Made by a program: the position numbers and the translations under genes. 64,000 bases of DNA from the NCBI GenBank assembly GCA_000828835.1, contig AP014633.1, forward strand, positions 2,046,001 through 2,110,000. The letters run 5' to 3'. Of this stretch, positions 28,397-37,030 are shown piece after piece. The DNA is from Thioploca ingrica. Its GTDB lineage: Bacteria > Pseudomonadota > Gammaproteobacteria > Beggiatoales > Beggiatoaceae. The notes under the pieces are model-generated. The model searched no databases. It was not told where the DNA came from and was given only the letters and a program-made list of their open reading frames with translations. Each line of letters starts with the position of its first letter. The stretch's first letter is position 1.

Positions 28397-28873
28397 TTAT
28401 TCATCATCATCGATAAGATTTACATAGTAGGTATGGGGAGAAAGCGAGGCAATCATACGGATATTCACATTAATTAATAGTTGATCTTTCTTAATTTTTT
28501 CTATATTAACCGTAGCTTGTGCCGGTAAAGTAGTTATCATTGTTATTGGTTCAAAAGACCTTTCATAACCCGCTTTTCTTAACCATTCACCAACATTACG
28601 CCAATGATTGATTCTGCAAGTTCCCCTATTTAATAGCATTTTAAGATAGGGGTAAAGGGTATTACTTAAATTGACTGCCACGGTATTTTTAGCTTTATTT
28701 AACTTATCCGCCATTGTTGCTGGACTACAATCGCATAATAATCCTCGCAAATAGGCCTTTTCGGTGGTAGTTAAGCCTTTGCCTTTAACTGCGGCGAGAT
28801 CTTCATAAAGTCTATCTAAATCAAATGCCTTCTCAGCTTCAACAAATTGTTTATTAATAGCAAGTCGGAGCAT
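28397..28873 (-). CDS. Small protein with helix-turn-helix-like N-terminus
   Basis: A 158-residue protein. Residues about 35-75 (LTTTEKAYLRGLLCDCSPAT, then MADKLNKAKNTVAVNLSN) have the spacing of a GerE/sigma-region-4-like helix-turn-helix. A tryptophan-containing segment, NHWRNVGEWLRKAGY, follows. The C-terminus is beta-rich and ends in an acidic tail, DDDE. Similar N-terminal modules precede signalling or effector domains in filamentous bacteria, from my recollection of such sequences. It is convergent with the helicase gene and could be a regulator. Function is not established. Confidence 0.5.
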   Translation of the reverse strand: MLRLAINKQFVEAEKAFDLDRLYEDLAAVKGKGLTTTEKAYLRGLLCDCSPATMADKLNKAKNTVAVNLSNTLYPYLKMLLNRGTCRINHWRNVGEWLRKAGYERSFEPITMITTLPAQATVNIEKIKKDQLLINVNIRMIASLSPHTYYVNLIDDDE

Positions 28874-29052
28874 GATAAATACCTCCAGGCTGATTAATTA
28901 ATTTGGCTAATTAAAAATTAATAAAATGACCAAAATAACTAATTAGTTTTAGTTAAAACCACTTCACTTAATGATGTACACTGCCTTCCGATTCTATTTT
29001 AAATGTTAAGGTAAATAGAAATTTGTTAGTCTACTTCGGTAATGTACGATAA

Positions 29053-29217
29053 ATTTTTATTATATCTGGATTTTATGATAGAGGGAAGTTTTGGTGGTTT
29101 AAGTTTGCGTACTATGAGTCAAATAAAGTGAAATCTGGAATTTTCGAATACTATAATTTCGCTATTTTATCTATATTTATGGTAGTAGGCTTATTTTTGT
29201 ATAAATGTATTTGCTAA
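29053..29217 (+). other. Protein-like fragment without start codon
   Basis: The 357-base gap 28874-29230 is very AT-rich and has no confident gene. One open stretch of 54 codons without ATG reads like the tail of a membrane protein. It is aromatic and basic (FYDRGKFWWFKFAYYES) and then a single hydrophobic helix (FAILSIFMVVGLFLYKC). It may be the end of a lost gene or chance. Confidence 0.2.
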
Positions 29218-29230
29218 TTAAAGGATTATT

Positions 29231-31228
29231 GTGAAATCTCGAATAGTTCAACTTACAATAGTAATGTTGTTACTGTCATTAAATGTTTATGGGGAAGAAA
29301 TTACCTATTGCATTGATGGTGGTTTAAATGATAGTCAATTTTGCGAAGATACTGTTCCTCAATCTGAATTTACAGAAGGTATTGCTTGGGAACCAGTCGC
29401 TATTTTTGATTCTGTTCCTAAATCAGGAACTTCTATAGATTTTGGAGAAATCCCGGTTGGAAGTATGGCTATAAGTGGCATTATGGTTGTGAATAATGGT
29501 AATAAAAAATTAGAAATTAGTAAGATTAAAATTCTTGGCGAACATGCAAGTGACTTTAGTGTATCCTCCGTTGAACCTTTTGCTATTCCTGGTGATTCAG
29601 ATGATTACCATCTAATTACAGTTAAATGTATTCCTTCTGATAAAGGATTGCATAATGCTATTTTACAACTCGATAGTAATGATCTTGGTAATAGTGCACC
29701 CTCTTACCAACTATTTTGTGGGAGCGAAGTTTCGGATGTTGCCCTTGATAATTCAGCAACAGAAATGGCTACTATATTAGGTGGCAATGTTATTGGTTCA
29801 TTAGGTTATGGTTATAGTTCTGTATATCAACGGTTTAAGCCTCAAAGCTGTTTTTATGGAGATGTTTCTGAAGTTGGAGGTGGAAGTTCTGATATTAATT
29901 TTAACTATATAGGTAGTTATGAGGAACTGAGCGAATACTTTAACTTCAAGGTAAGTGGCGAATTTAAACTTGATTTTTTTAATGTTAGTGGAAGTTCTAA
30001 ATATGTGTCTTCTCATCAAGAAACTAAATTATCTCGTTCGCTATTTTTTAAGTATGCAGTAAAACTACCTAATGGACAATTTAACCAACGAGGACTAAAT
30101 AATTTTGGTCAAAATATGTTGAATTTAAATGATCCAGCCAAATTCAGAAGGGCATGTGGGGATTATTTTGTATTTCAAACTGAACGTGGTGCTCGGCTAA
30201 TTTTAGGTTTTCAATTCAATTTTACTCGTGAAGAACATAAAAAATATTTTTTTGCAAATCTTGGTGCTGGTGTTCTTTCAATTTTTAGCGTAAAAAGTGC
30301 TATTAATAAATCTTCTACAGAAATTAAAGAAAAAAGTTCCATAACTTTAACAGCTTATCAAGAAGGTGGTAGTGTTGAAAATTTAATTCAGGTCTTTGGT
30401 ACGAATAATAATATCTTGACCTGTGCATTTGAAAATTTTAATTCATGTGAGAAGGCTATAGACAATGCTATCAATTATGCTAAAACTTTTAGTAGTAATA
30501 TAAGAAAATCACCGTCAATCATTGATTATGTTTTTAGTTCTTACGAAGATACCGGGGTTTTTATTCCACCTGAAACTGTACCACTTGATATTATTAGTAC
30601 TCGCCAAGAAATCGGTCATGAGTATGAGAAGCAATATGGAGATTTGTCATTAGCAATGCAGTGGATTGAGAAATTTGAAATATATTCTGATCAAGTGCAA
30701 ACAAAAGAACGTACCTACCTTCTTGATATTAAGAAAAAGTTAGAAGATAACCTTGTCTACTTAAGACGTGCAGCAATAACCTGTTTTGATTATATTGATA
30801 GTACCTGCCTAAATGAAAAAAAACTAATCTTTAAAAAATACTTACAAAAATATGATCGGGATTGGCTACAAGGAATTTATCTACTTGGAGAAGGAGAATA
30901 TCTGGATTCAAAAGCTTTTTGGTTTGACTTTAAATTTGAACATGGTAGCTTTGGCAGAAACAGGTGCAGTAGTCATTCTAGTCAAAAATGTTTACCCTCC
31001 AATTGTGAAGTTCATAAAGATACAGTGTATCCAGAGGGATATGAGGTAATCCCTGTAGAAGAAAAAAGAGTAACCAGTAAAAAATTCTCTGTTAGTAAAA
31101 ACTGTATTACTATTGATGCTAGAGGATGTTCTGGTTTTGCAAGCAATGGTCGTTATAGGGGAAATATTATTATTTATGGACAGTGTGGCAAAGAAAAAAT
31201 AATGATACCTCCAATAATATCCCCTTAA
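29231..31228 (+). CDS. Secreted protein with choice-of-anchor D and MACPF-like regions
   Basis: A 665-residue exported protein starting at GTG (AAGGA six bases upstream). Signal peptide: VQLTIVMLLLSLNVYG. Residues about 64-165 form an ASPM/SPD-2/Hydin-type beta-sandwich (IDFGEIPVGSMAISGIMVVN). The next ~240 residues are glycine/serine-rich amphipathic strands. They contain CGDYFVFQTERGARLI (from about residue 309), similar to the MACPF/CDC signature (Y/F)G(T/S)H(F/Y)x6GG, but divergent. A helical stretch (about 435-530) and a cysteine-rich end follow. It may be a pore-forming or host/competitor-directed protein. The MACPF link is inference. Confidence 0.55.
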   Translation: MKSRIVQLTIVMLLLSLNVYGEEITYCIDGGLNDSQFCEDTVPQSEFTEGIAWEPVAIFDSVPKSGTSIDFGEIPVGSMAISGIMVVNNGNKKLEISKIKILGEHASDFSVSSVEPFAIPGDSDDYHLITVKCIPSDKGLHNAILQLDSNDLGNSAPSYQLFCGSEVSDVALDNSATEMATILGGNVIGSLGYGYSSVYQRFKPQSCFYGDVSEVGGGSSDINFNYIGSYEELSEYFNFKVSGEFKLDFFNVSGSSKYVSSHQETKLSRSLFFKYAVKLPNGQFNQRGLNNFGQNMLNLNDPAKFRRACGDYFVFQTERGARLILGFQFNFTREEHKKYFFANLGAGVLSIFSVKSAINKSSTEIKEKSSITLTAYQEGGSVENLIQVFGTNNNILTCAFENFNSCEKAIDNAINYAKTFSSNIRKSPSIIDYVFSSYEDTGVFIPPETVPLDIISTRQEIGHEYEKQYGDLSLAMQWIEKFEIYSDQVQTKERTYLLDIKKKLEDNLVYLRRAAITCFDYIDSTCLNEKKLIFKKYLQKYDRDWLQGIYLLGEGEYLDSKAFWFDFKFEHGSFGRNRCSSHSSQKCLPSNCEVHKDTVYPEGYEVIPVEEKRVTSKKFSVSKNCITIDARGCSGFASNGRYRGNIIIYGQCGKEKIMIPPIISP

Positions 31229-31312
31229 GTTGACTTTCTCTCTTTTCCAAATAGAGGTTTGGAAAGCACACAGCCAAGCGTAGCCTAGCTGAAGCGAAGC
31301 AAAATCTGATAT

Positions 31313-31339
31313 CCCAGATTCCACTTCGTTCCATCTGGG
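31313..31339. repeat. CCCAGAT/ATCTGGG intergenic repeat
   Basis: CCCAGAT and ATCTGGG flank a 13-base loop. On the minus strand the block reads GTAGCCCAGATGGAACGAAG then TGGAATCTGGG, the form of the widespread GTAGCCCGGAT..GGAATCCGGG intergenic repeats of gammaproteobacteria. It lies between the secreted protein gene and the antitoxin-like gene. Confidence 0.6.
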
Positions 31340-31408
31340 CTACAATCGACAACTGGGTTAAGCTTGCTGGCGGGTTTCTACCCATTCGGAAGATTTCATA
31401 ATGTAGAG

Positions 31409-31612
31409 ATGCTGACTTCTGCTTTTCTCAATACCGCCATTGGTCAACTTTACCGTGATTTTGAGGAAGATAAAATCAAGAATAGTTTATCGGTGGAACA
31501 TCTTTGTTTAGAAGATAAAACGTTATTAAAAAGAGTCACCAGTACGGCCAAACTTTATTATAAAGACCCTGAAAGAATGCAGAATTCTATTAATGAAATT
31601 TTAGGGGAATGA
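31409..31612 (+). CDS. Antitoxin-like small protein
   Basis: A 67-residue acidic protein beginning MLTSAFLNTAIGQLYRDFEE. It ends two bases before the PIN-domain gene. Size, charge and position match the antitoxin of a VapBC-like pair. The sequence does not show a clear AbrB or ribbon-helix-helix motif. The start is chosen at ATG 31409; a TTG 15 codons upstream is possible but would run into the repeat region. Confidence 0.5.
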   Translation: MLTSAFLNTAIGQLYRDFEEDKIKNSLSVEHLCLEDKTLLKRVTSTAKLYYKDPERMQNSINEILGE

Positions 31613-31613
31613 T

Positions 31614-32155
31614 ATGGCGAAGCGCTATAATTATTCTGAAATGGCCTTCATGACTGACAGATCGGTTTTCTTCGATGCGAACATTCTCCTGTACATTTTC
31701 TGGCCAACTGGTTCACCATCATGGGAAATAAAGTACTCTTCTATATTTAGAAAACTGCTAACACAAAAAAATACAATGGTAGTTGATTTTATAGTTATTT
31801 CTGAAGTTGTTAATCGTGCCATCAAAACTGAATATGAAAAACATCTTCAAGAAAAGATTATCTTCCGTAAGGATTTATGTTTCAACGGTTTAGAGACAGC
31901 CAGGATGGACAGGAAGTTTTACATGATATTTATCAGGTAGTAAATAAAAATATTGTTAATAGGTTCAATGTTACCGGCAAAGTGTTTACGAAGTCGGATA
32001 TAGAAAATTTCCTGCAGGTTGATTCGGTAGATTTTTCTGATAAAGGGATTATTTCTCTTTGCAAGGAGAATGGCTTTGTTCTTTTAACCAATGATAAAGA
32101 CTTTGCCAGCGCTGATCTCGAAATTCTAACTTCAAATCCGGCACTGTTGAAATAG
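31614..32155 (+). pseudogene. PIN-domain toxin gene split by a frameshift
   Basis: The first frame (31614-31940) encodes the N-terminal half of a PIN nuclease, with SVFFDANILLYIF holding the first catalytic aspartate and VVISEVVNRA-like VISEVVNRAI holding the glutamate. Near 31876-31882 continuity passes to another frame (31877-32155), which encodes RFRDSQDGQEVLHDIYQVV and then VLLTNDKDFASAD with the C-terminal aspartates. Both halves together are of normal PIN-toxin length. A one-base deletion, a sequencing error or programmed frameshifting could explain it. Preceded by an antitoxin-like gene. Confidence 0.7.
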
Positions 32156-32186
32156 CTATGATGATAAGCCAACGATTGGAAATACA

Positions 32187-32678
32187 ATGAAGTCAGTGGA
32201 AAAACCCCAGTTTATTTTTTTCTTAGCGGCTTTTATCATTAATTTATTCATCTACCAATGTGGGCTAGCTATCGATATCAATACGGCGACTGCCGAGGAA
32301 TTAGCCAGAGAATTAGCTTACGTCGGTCCAGTTAAAGCACAACGGATTGTTGAATATCGGAAAAAGATAGGTGGTTTTGTGTCCCCAGAACAGTTATTAG
32401 AAGTTTATGGGATTGGACCAAAAATACTTGAACGTAATCGGGAAAAAATAGTCATCGCCAATAATACGGCTCAACTCGCTTTACTCAATGAGGCTTATCA
32501 TACCCCGATTGATTTGTCGCCACCGTTAGCCAAATCTCCCCGTTTAGTAACACCTTCTCTACTCTGGGATACCGTCATTATTATTCCCTTATTTGGTCTT
32601 TGCGTATTTATATTTATAAAAGCATGGCTAATAAGCCTTAAGAAAGATAAAGTTACAGCAAACACCTTGGAAAATTAA
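32187..32678 (+). CDS. ComEA-like helix-hairpin-helix protein with C-terminal membrane anchor
   Basis: A 163-residue protein. An N-terminal hydrophobic segment (FIFFLAAFIINLFIYQCGLA) is followed by a helix-hairpin-helix pair: INTATAEELARELAYVGPVK, AQRIVEYRKKIGGF, LLEVYGIGPKILERN. This is the DNA-binding module of ComEA competence proteins. A second hydrophobic helix is near the C-terminus (TVIIIPLFGLCVFIFIKAW), which ordinary gammaproteobacterial ComEA lacks. It probably binds DNA in the periplasm. It converges with lpxB; the two coding regions overlap by four bases at their ends. Confidence 0.75.
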   Translation: MKSVEKPQFIFFLAAFIINLFIYQCGLAIDINTATAEELARELAYVGPVKAQRIVEYRKKIGGFVSPEQLLEVYGIGPKILERNREKIVIANNTAQLALLNEAYHTPIDLSPPLAKSPRLVTPSLLWDTVIIIPLFGLCVFIFIKAWLISLKKDKVTANTLEN

Positions 32679-33838
32679 CCCGAGTTAGCCATTTTAGCTA
32701 TTCGAGTTTGGTTAATAATGGCTAAAACGGCTTGGGCTGCTTGCTGATTAGCACCCAGACGTAATTGGACCTGTATTTTAGTGAAGTGAGTTTGCAGAGT
32801 TTCAACCGCTTGAGGGTTTTCCAACCAGTGTAATAGTGCCGTTCCTAGATTTTCCGGGGTGACTTGGTCTTGTAGAAATTCTGCCACTAATTGCTCTTGC
32901 GCCAGTAGATTAGGTAAGGAAAAATAAGGGATATGGACAAGCCAGCGAGCCAGCCAATAGGTCACCGCTGCCAAACGGTAAGCGACTACCATCGGGCGCT
33001 TTAATAGCATGGCTTCTAAGGTTGCGGTTCCAGAGGCAGTCAATACAACATCAGCCGCCACCATTGCCTCATGAGATTGTCCTATCAATAAAGTGATGGG
33101 TAGATTAGGAGCCACTTGCGCTAGTTGTTGACAAAAAAGTGCTTTTAAAGAGGGACTGGCTAGTGGCACCAAGAAACGCATTTGTGGATAGTGTGTTAGT
33201 AACCATTGTGCGGTTTGTAAAAAAGGAATTCCTAATTGCAGCACTTCATGTCGGCGGCTACCAGGAAGTAGGGTGACCCATTTTTCCGCCGGGGGTAAGT
33301 TTAATTGCTGTCTGGCGGTTTGTGGGTCAGTTTGTAAAGGAATTTGGTCGGCTAAAGGGTGTCCAACAAATCGCACTGGAATGGCGTGTTGCTGGTAATA
33401 ATCGGCTTCAAAAGGAAATAGGGTCAGCATCAAATCACAGGATCGCGCGATTTTGCGTAAGCGGTAATGTCGCCACGCCCACACTGAGGGGCTGACATAA
33501 TGTACCGTTGGAATACCGGCCGATTTTAGAGCCTGTTCTAAACCGAGATTAAAATCGGGAGCATCAATGCCAATAAATAGGTCGGGGGGGTGTTGTAAAA
33601 AATAGGTGCGTAATTGATCCCGGCATTGTTTTAGCTGAGAAAAATGTTTAATCACTTCAACCAATCCCATAACTGAAAGCGTTTCTAAGGGATAGTGACT
33701 GTGAAAACCCGCCGCAATCATTTGGGGACCACCAATGCCTTCGACCATGATATTCGGGTGATTGGCTCTGAGTGCCTGAATCAGTCCACCGCCTAGCAAG
33801 TCACCCGATAGTTCACCCGCCACCATTCCAATCCGCAT
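32675..33838 (-). CDS. lpxB: Lipid-A-disaccharide synthase
   Basis: A 387-residue GT-B glycosyltransferase (GT19) that joins UDP-2,3-diacylglucosamine and lipid X to form the lipid A disaccharide. The N-terminus MRIGMVAGELSGDLLGGGLI is diagnostic. FIGIDAPDFNLGLEQALK, YVSPSVWAWR and LLPGSRRHEV are the other family blocks. Last gene of the lpx series, 20 bases after lpxA. Length is normal (E. coli 382). Confidence 0.97.
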   Translation of the reverse strand: MRIGMVAGELSGDLLGGGLIQALRANHPNIMVEGIGGPQMIAAGFHSHYPLETLSVMGLVEVIKHFSQLKQCRDQLRTYFLQHPPDLFIGIDAPDFNLGLEQALKSAGIPTVHYVSPSVWAWRHYRLRKIARSCDLMLTLFPFEADYYQQHAIPVRFVGHPLADQIPLQTDPQTARQQLNLPPAEKWVTLLPGSRRHEVLQLGIPFLQTAQWLLTHYPQMRFLVPLASPSLKALFCQQLAQVAPNLPITLLIGQSHEAMVAADVVLTASGTATLEAMLLKRPMVVAYRLAAVTYWLARWLVHIPYFSLPNLLAQEQLVAEFLQDQVTPENLGTALLHWLENPQAVETLQTHFTKIQVQLRLGANQQAAQAVLAIINQTRIAKMANSG

Positions 33839-33858
33839 TGAGCAATTCTAATCCTGAT

Positions 33859-34632
33859 TTAGCGCACAATCCCACGCGTCGATTGCTGTAAAAATGTGGT
33901 TAATTGGCGAACTTCTTCATATTGTTGACTCAGATTTTTTAATTCTTCAATGGCTTGTTCTATCGTTAAATTCTGCTTATAAATGACTTTATAAGCTTGG
34001 TGCAAGGCGCGAATAGTATCAGCATTAAAACCGCATCGTCTTAAACCTTCTTTATTGATTCCGTAAGCTTCAGCTCGGTTACCCCATACGGTCACAAAAG
34101 GGGGGACATCTTTAAAGATAACTGAACCGGCACCCGAGAAGCTATGCGTACCCATAACACAAAATTGATGCACCAACGTAAAGCCACCTAAAATAACGTA
34201 ATCTTCAATGCGAACATGACCGGCTAAAGAAGCACCATTGGCAAAGATAGTTTGATTACCGACTTGGCAATCATGTGCAAAATGCGTATAGGCCATGATC
34301 CAATTATCATCACCGATATGAGTTACGCCACCACCTTGTACCGTTCCTCGGTTCATGGTGCAATATTCACGAATAACATTCCGATCACCGATTTCTAAGC
34401 GCGTACCTGGTTCACCACCATATTTCTTATCTTGTGGATCCTCACCCAGCGAAGCAAATTGATAAATTTTATTATCAGACCCAATCCGAGTTGGGCCTTT
34501 AATAACAACATGAGGCCCTATCCAGGTGCCGGCTGCAATTTGGACATTCGCACCGATAATGGAGTAAGGACCAATGTCAACATTGCTATCCAATTCGGCT
34601 TGGGGATCAATCAAAGCATGTGCATCGATCAA
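33859..34632 (-). CDS. lpxA: UDP-N-acetylglucosamine acyltransferase
   Basis: A left-handed beta-helix acyltransferase for the first step of lipid A synthesis. Hexapeptide repeats fill residues 1-190 (for example [19 protein letters not shown]). The catalytic histidine lies in the [12 protein letters not shown] region. A C-terminal helical domain follows ([20 protein letters not shown]). I place the start at TTG 34632, giving a protein beginning (M)IDAHALIDP, which aligns with the usual MIDKSAFVHP start. Its TTGA overlaps the fabZ stop by four bases. An ATG 24 bases upstream (34656) would add eight residues. Confidence 0.95.
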   Translation of the reverse strand: MIDAHALIDPQAELDSNVDIGPYSIIGANVQIAAGTWIGPHVVIKGPTRIGSDNKIYQFASLGEDPQDKKYGGEPGTRLEIGDRNVIREYCTMNRGTVQGGGVTHIGDDNWIMAYTHFAHDCQVGNQTIFANGASLAGHVRIEDYVILGGFTLVHQFCVMGTHSFSGAGSVIFKDVPPFVTVWGNRAEAYGINKEGLRRCGFNADTIRALHQAYKVIYKQNLTIEQAIEELKNLSQQYEEVRQLTTFLQQSTRGIVR

Positions 34633-35078
34633 CTCGGGATTTCTCTTTTCATACACATGAGGTCAGCGCTGGCCACTAATTTATCATCAACTTTAGAGGT
34701 TGCAGTATATTTCCAGACCCCACGGGCGGTGCGGATTAGTTTTACTTCTATAATTAACTGATCGCCGGGTTCGACCGGATGTTTAAACCGCGCATTATCA
34801 ACCCCAACCAGATAATAAAGGCTATTATTATCCGGCTGAGCCGCGCCCGTTTTAAAAGCTAAAATACCGGTTCCTTGAGCCATCGCTTCAATGATCAACA
34901 CGCCGGGCATCACCGGTCGATGCGGAAAATGTCCTTGAAAAAAAGGCTCATTGATGGTCACGTTTTTGATCGCTACTAAGGATTCACCCAAGGTGTAATC
35001 TAAAACGCGATCAATTAATAAAAAAGGATAACGTTGTGGTAGGTGTTGAAGAATTTGGTGGATTTCCATACTATTCAT
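34629..35078 (-). CDS. fabZ: 3-hydroxyacyl-ACP dehydratase FabZ
   Basis: A 149-residue hot-dog fold dehydratase of fatty acid elongation. The catalytic region [20 protein letters not shown] contains the histidine, and the glutamate follows in the same helix. [24 protein letters not shown] sequence begins the protein ([18 protein letters not shown]). It sits between lpxD and lpxA, the standard arrangement linking acyl-ACP supply to lipid A synthesis. Confidence 0.97.
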   Translation of the reverse strand: MNSMEIHQILQHLPQRYPFLLIDRVLDYTLGESLVAIKNVTINEPFFQGHFPHRPVMPGVLIIEAMAQGTGILAFKTGAAQPDNNSLYYLVGVDNARFKHPVEPGDQLIIEVKLIRTARGVWKYTATSKVDDKLVASADLMCMKREIPS

Positions 35079-35129
35079 AATTTATGCCCACTCGATTCGT
35101 CTTCACCCCGGCAAACCGAATTTGTTTTT

Positions 35130-36158
35130 TCATTTTTGCAAACGTTCTAAAGTGTGTAACCGTCGTGCCAATTCATCCAACTGTTTTAAACGATTGTAGT
35201 TTCTATGCCAACGCTGATTTGTGTCTAAAGGCATTCCAGAGGAATAGACACCAGGTTCATGGATCGATTGAAATACCATCGAGCCTCCCGTCACCTGGAC
35301 ATGATCAACAATTTCAATATGCCCAGCGATACCCACGCCACCACCAATCATGCAATATCGTCCGATTCGCGCACTACCGGCGACGCCAACGCAACCGGCC
35401 ATAGCAGTATGATCGCCAATTTGAACATTGTGTCCAATTTGAATTTGGTTATCCAGTTTAACGCCATTGCCAATCACGGTATCTTCTAAAGCACCTTTAT
35501 CTATGGTGGTATTAGCACCGATTTCAACATCATCACCAATAATAACACCACCCATTTGTGGTACTTTTACCCACTTACCCGCATCATTAGCATTACCGAA
35601 ACCATCCGCACCAATCACGGCACCGGGATGAATAATAACTCGTTTTCCCAACCGAGTACCCGGACAGAGTGTCACGTTGGCTATAATTTGGCAATAATCA
35701 TTGATTTCAACACCTCGTCCGACGATACAGCCTGGACCAATTTCAACTTCACGACCTAATTGAGCACCGGCTTCAATCACGGCGTGTGCACCAATGGATA
35801 CTGTGGTATCAACCATAGCGTCCAAACTAACCCAAGCAGTTGGGTGAATCCCAGCGGGTTGGCGGGTTGGTGGATTAAACCAGGTTGCTGCTTGCGCATA
35901 ACCCAGATAAGGATTATCCGTAATAAGCATCGGTACTTTACAAAAACGTTGATTTTTGTTAGCAAGAATGACTGCCGCTGCTTGAGTCTTAGTTAATTCT
36001 TCACGATACAAACCATTGGAAAAAAAGCTTACTTCTCGAGGTGTTGCTCGTTTTAAAGTGGTAATCCCGACAACCAGTAAATTTTCATCCGGCGCATCTA
36101 TCAACTGAGCGTTAATATGAGTTGCCAATTGAGCTAGGCTAATGGGTACCATCGTCAT
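35130..36158 (-). CDS. lpxD: UDP-3-O-(3-hydroxymyristoyl)glucosamine N-acyltransferase
   Basis: A 342-residue trimeric hexapeptide acyltransferase for the third step of lipid A synthesis. The N-terminal uridine-binding domain ([13 protein letters not shown]) is followed by about ten hexapeptide coils ([20 protein letters not shown]). The catalytic histidine is in [15 protein letters not shown]. The C-terminal helix reads [19 protein letters not shown]. Normal length. It lies upstream of fabZ with a 51-base gap. Confidence 0.97.
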   Translation of the reverse strand: MTMVPISLAQLATHINAQLIDAPDENLLVVGITTLKRATPREVSFFSNGLYREELTKTQAAAVILANKNQRFCKVPMLITDNPYLGYAQAATWFNPPTRQPAGIHPTAWVSLDAMVDTTVSIGAHAVIEAGAQLGREVEIGPGCIVGRGVEINDYCQIIANVTLCPGTRLGKRVIIHPGAVIGADGFGNANDAGKWVKVPQMGGVIIGDDVEIGANTTIDKGALEDTVIGNGVKLDNQIQIGHNVQIGDHTAMAGCVGVAGSARIGRYCMIGGGVGIAGHIEIVDHVQVTGGSMVFQSIHEPGVYSSGMPLDTNQRWHRNYNRLKQLDELARRLHTLERLQK

Positions 36159-36228
36159 TATTTGGGTTAGCTACTCGACAGTCAGTTTTACTCACTTAGG
36201 TTACGCATTAGACTGCTTTTCTCCCGTT

Positions 36229-36247
36229 CCCCCTTTGCCAAAGGGGG
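36229..36247. repeat. CCCCCTTT/AAAGGGGG hairpin between skp and lpxD
   Basis: CCCCCTTT and AAAGGGGG form an eight-base perfect stem with loop GCC, inside the 204-base gap between skp and lpxD. On the minus strand it is not followed by a T-run, so it may be a dispersed repeat or RNA-processing hairpin rather than a terminator. A sister element is at 55185-55221. Confidence 0.5.
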
Positions 36248-36362
36248 GTATAGAAGCCGGGTGTAATCGGTGTTACTCAATATAAAACGATTCATTATTA
36301 ACTGCCTGAAAAGATTGCTACTCAATGAATGGTGAATCATTTAAACTCCACCCATGGTGGTT

Positions 36363-36899
36363 TTAGCGTTGTCGATTACTTGATTGTTCTTTAAGACGCT
36401 TTAATACCTGATCAGTAATATCTACCCGGCTACTCGCATGAACGACACCCTCGCTCAAAATGAAGTCATAAGATTCTTCTTCCGCTAAAGTTTGAATGAT
36501 CTTATGAATCGTTTGTTGAATCGCTTCCAGTTCTTCGTTACGACGGAGGTTATAATCTTCTTTAAATTCATCTTCCTGATTTCTTAAGTCACGTTTTTTT
36601 TCTCTAACATCACGTCTCAGCTTGCGACTTTCGGCTTCGCTCATAATGGATTCGTTTTTAGTCAAACGTTCTTCCATGGTTTTAATTTCTTGTTGAGCAC
36701 TCACTAATCGTCGTTGCCGAGGCGCAAATTCTTGCTCTAACCGTCGGTTAGCATTCTCAACTTGGGGGGCGGTTTCCATTAATTTAATCGCATTAACAAA
36801 GCCTATTTTGAGTTCTGTCGCAGCGGCAAAAGAGTAGCAATAAAATAAACCGGTTATTATCGTTAAAAACAGTATCGTTTTTTTCAATGAAAACTCCAT
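36363..36899 (-). CDS. skp: Periplasmic chaperone Skp/OmpH
   Basis: A 178-residue periplasmic holdase for unfolded outer-membrane proteins. Signal peptide: ILFLTIITGLFYCYSFAAA. The mature start LKIGFVNAIKLMETAPQV is typical. A long, highly charged coiled-coil (about residues 55-140, rich in K, E, R and Q) forms the tentacles. The C-terminal YDFILSEGVVHASSRVDIT strand completes the body domain. It lies between bamA and lpxD, as in other gammaproteobacteria. Confidence 0.95.
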   Translation of the reverse strand: MEFSLKKTILFLTIITGLFYCYSFAAATELKIGFVNAIKLMETAPQVENANRRLEQEFAPRQRRLVSAQQEIKTMEERLTKNESIMSEAESRKLRRDVREKKRDLRNQEDEFKEDYNLRRNEELEAIQQTIHKIIQTLAEEESYDFILSEGVVHASSRVDITDQVLKRLKEQSSNRQR

Positions 36900-37030
36900 A
36901 ATCAGTTGTCAGTGAACAGTTATCCGTTATCAAGTATTCGTTTATTAATTATCAATTAATGTTTATCAGTTATCAACTATTAAGCGGTCATTAACTCAGG
37001 TCTATCCATGCCGTTATCATTGATAACTGA

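Noticed and set aside
34432..35996. Several plus-strand open frames opposite lpxA, fabZ and lpxD
   Set aside because: They are antisense shadows of hexapeptide-repeat genes with strong family motifs on the minus strand; they contain no domain.
36900..37030. AGTTATC-type short direct repeats between skp and bamA
   Set aside because: The spacing is irregular and similar AT-rich runs occur near 15360 and 47030; it looks like low-complexity intergenic sequence.
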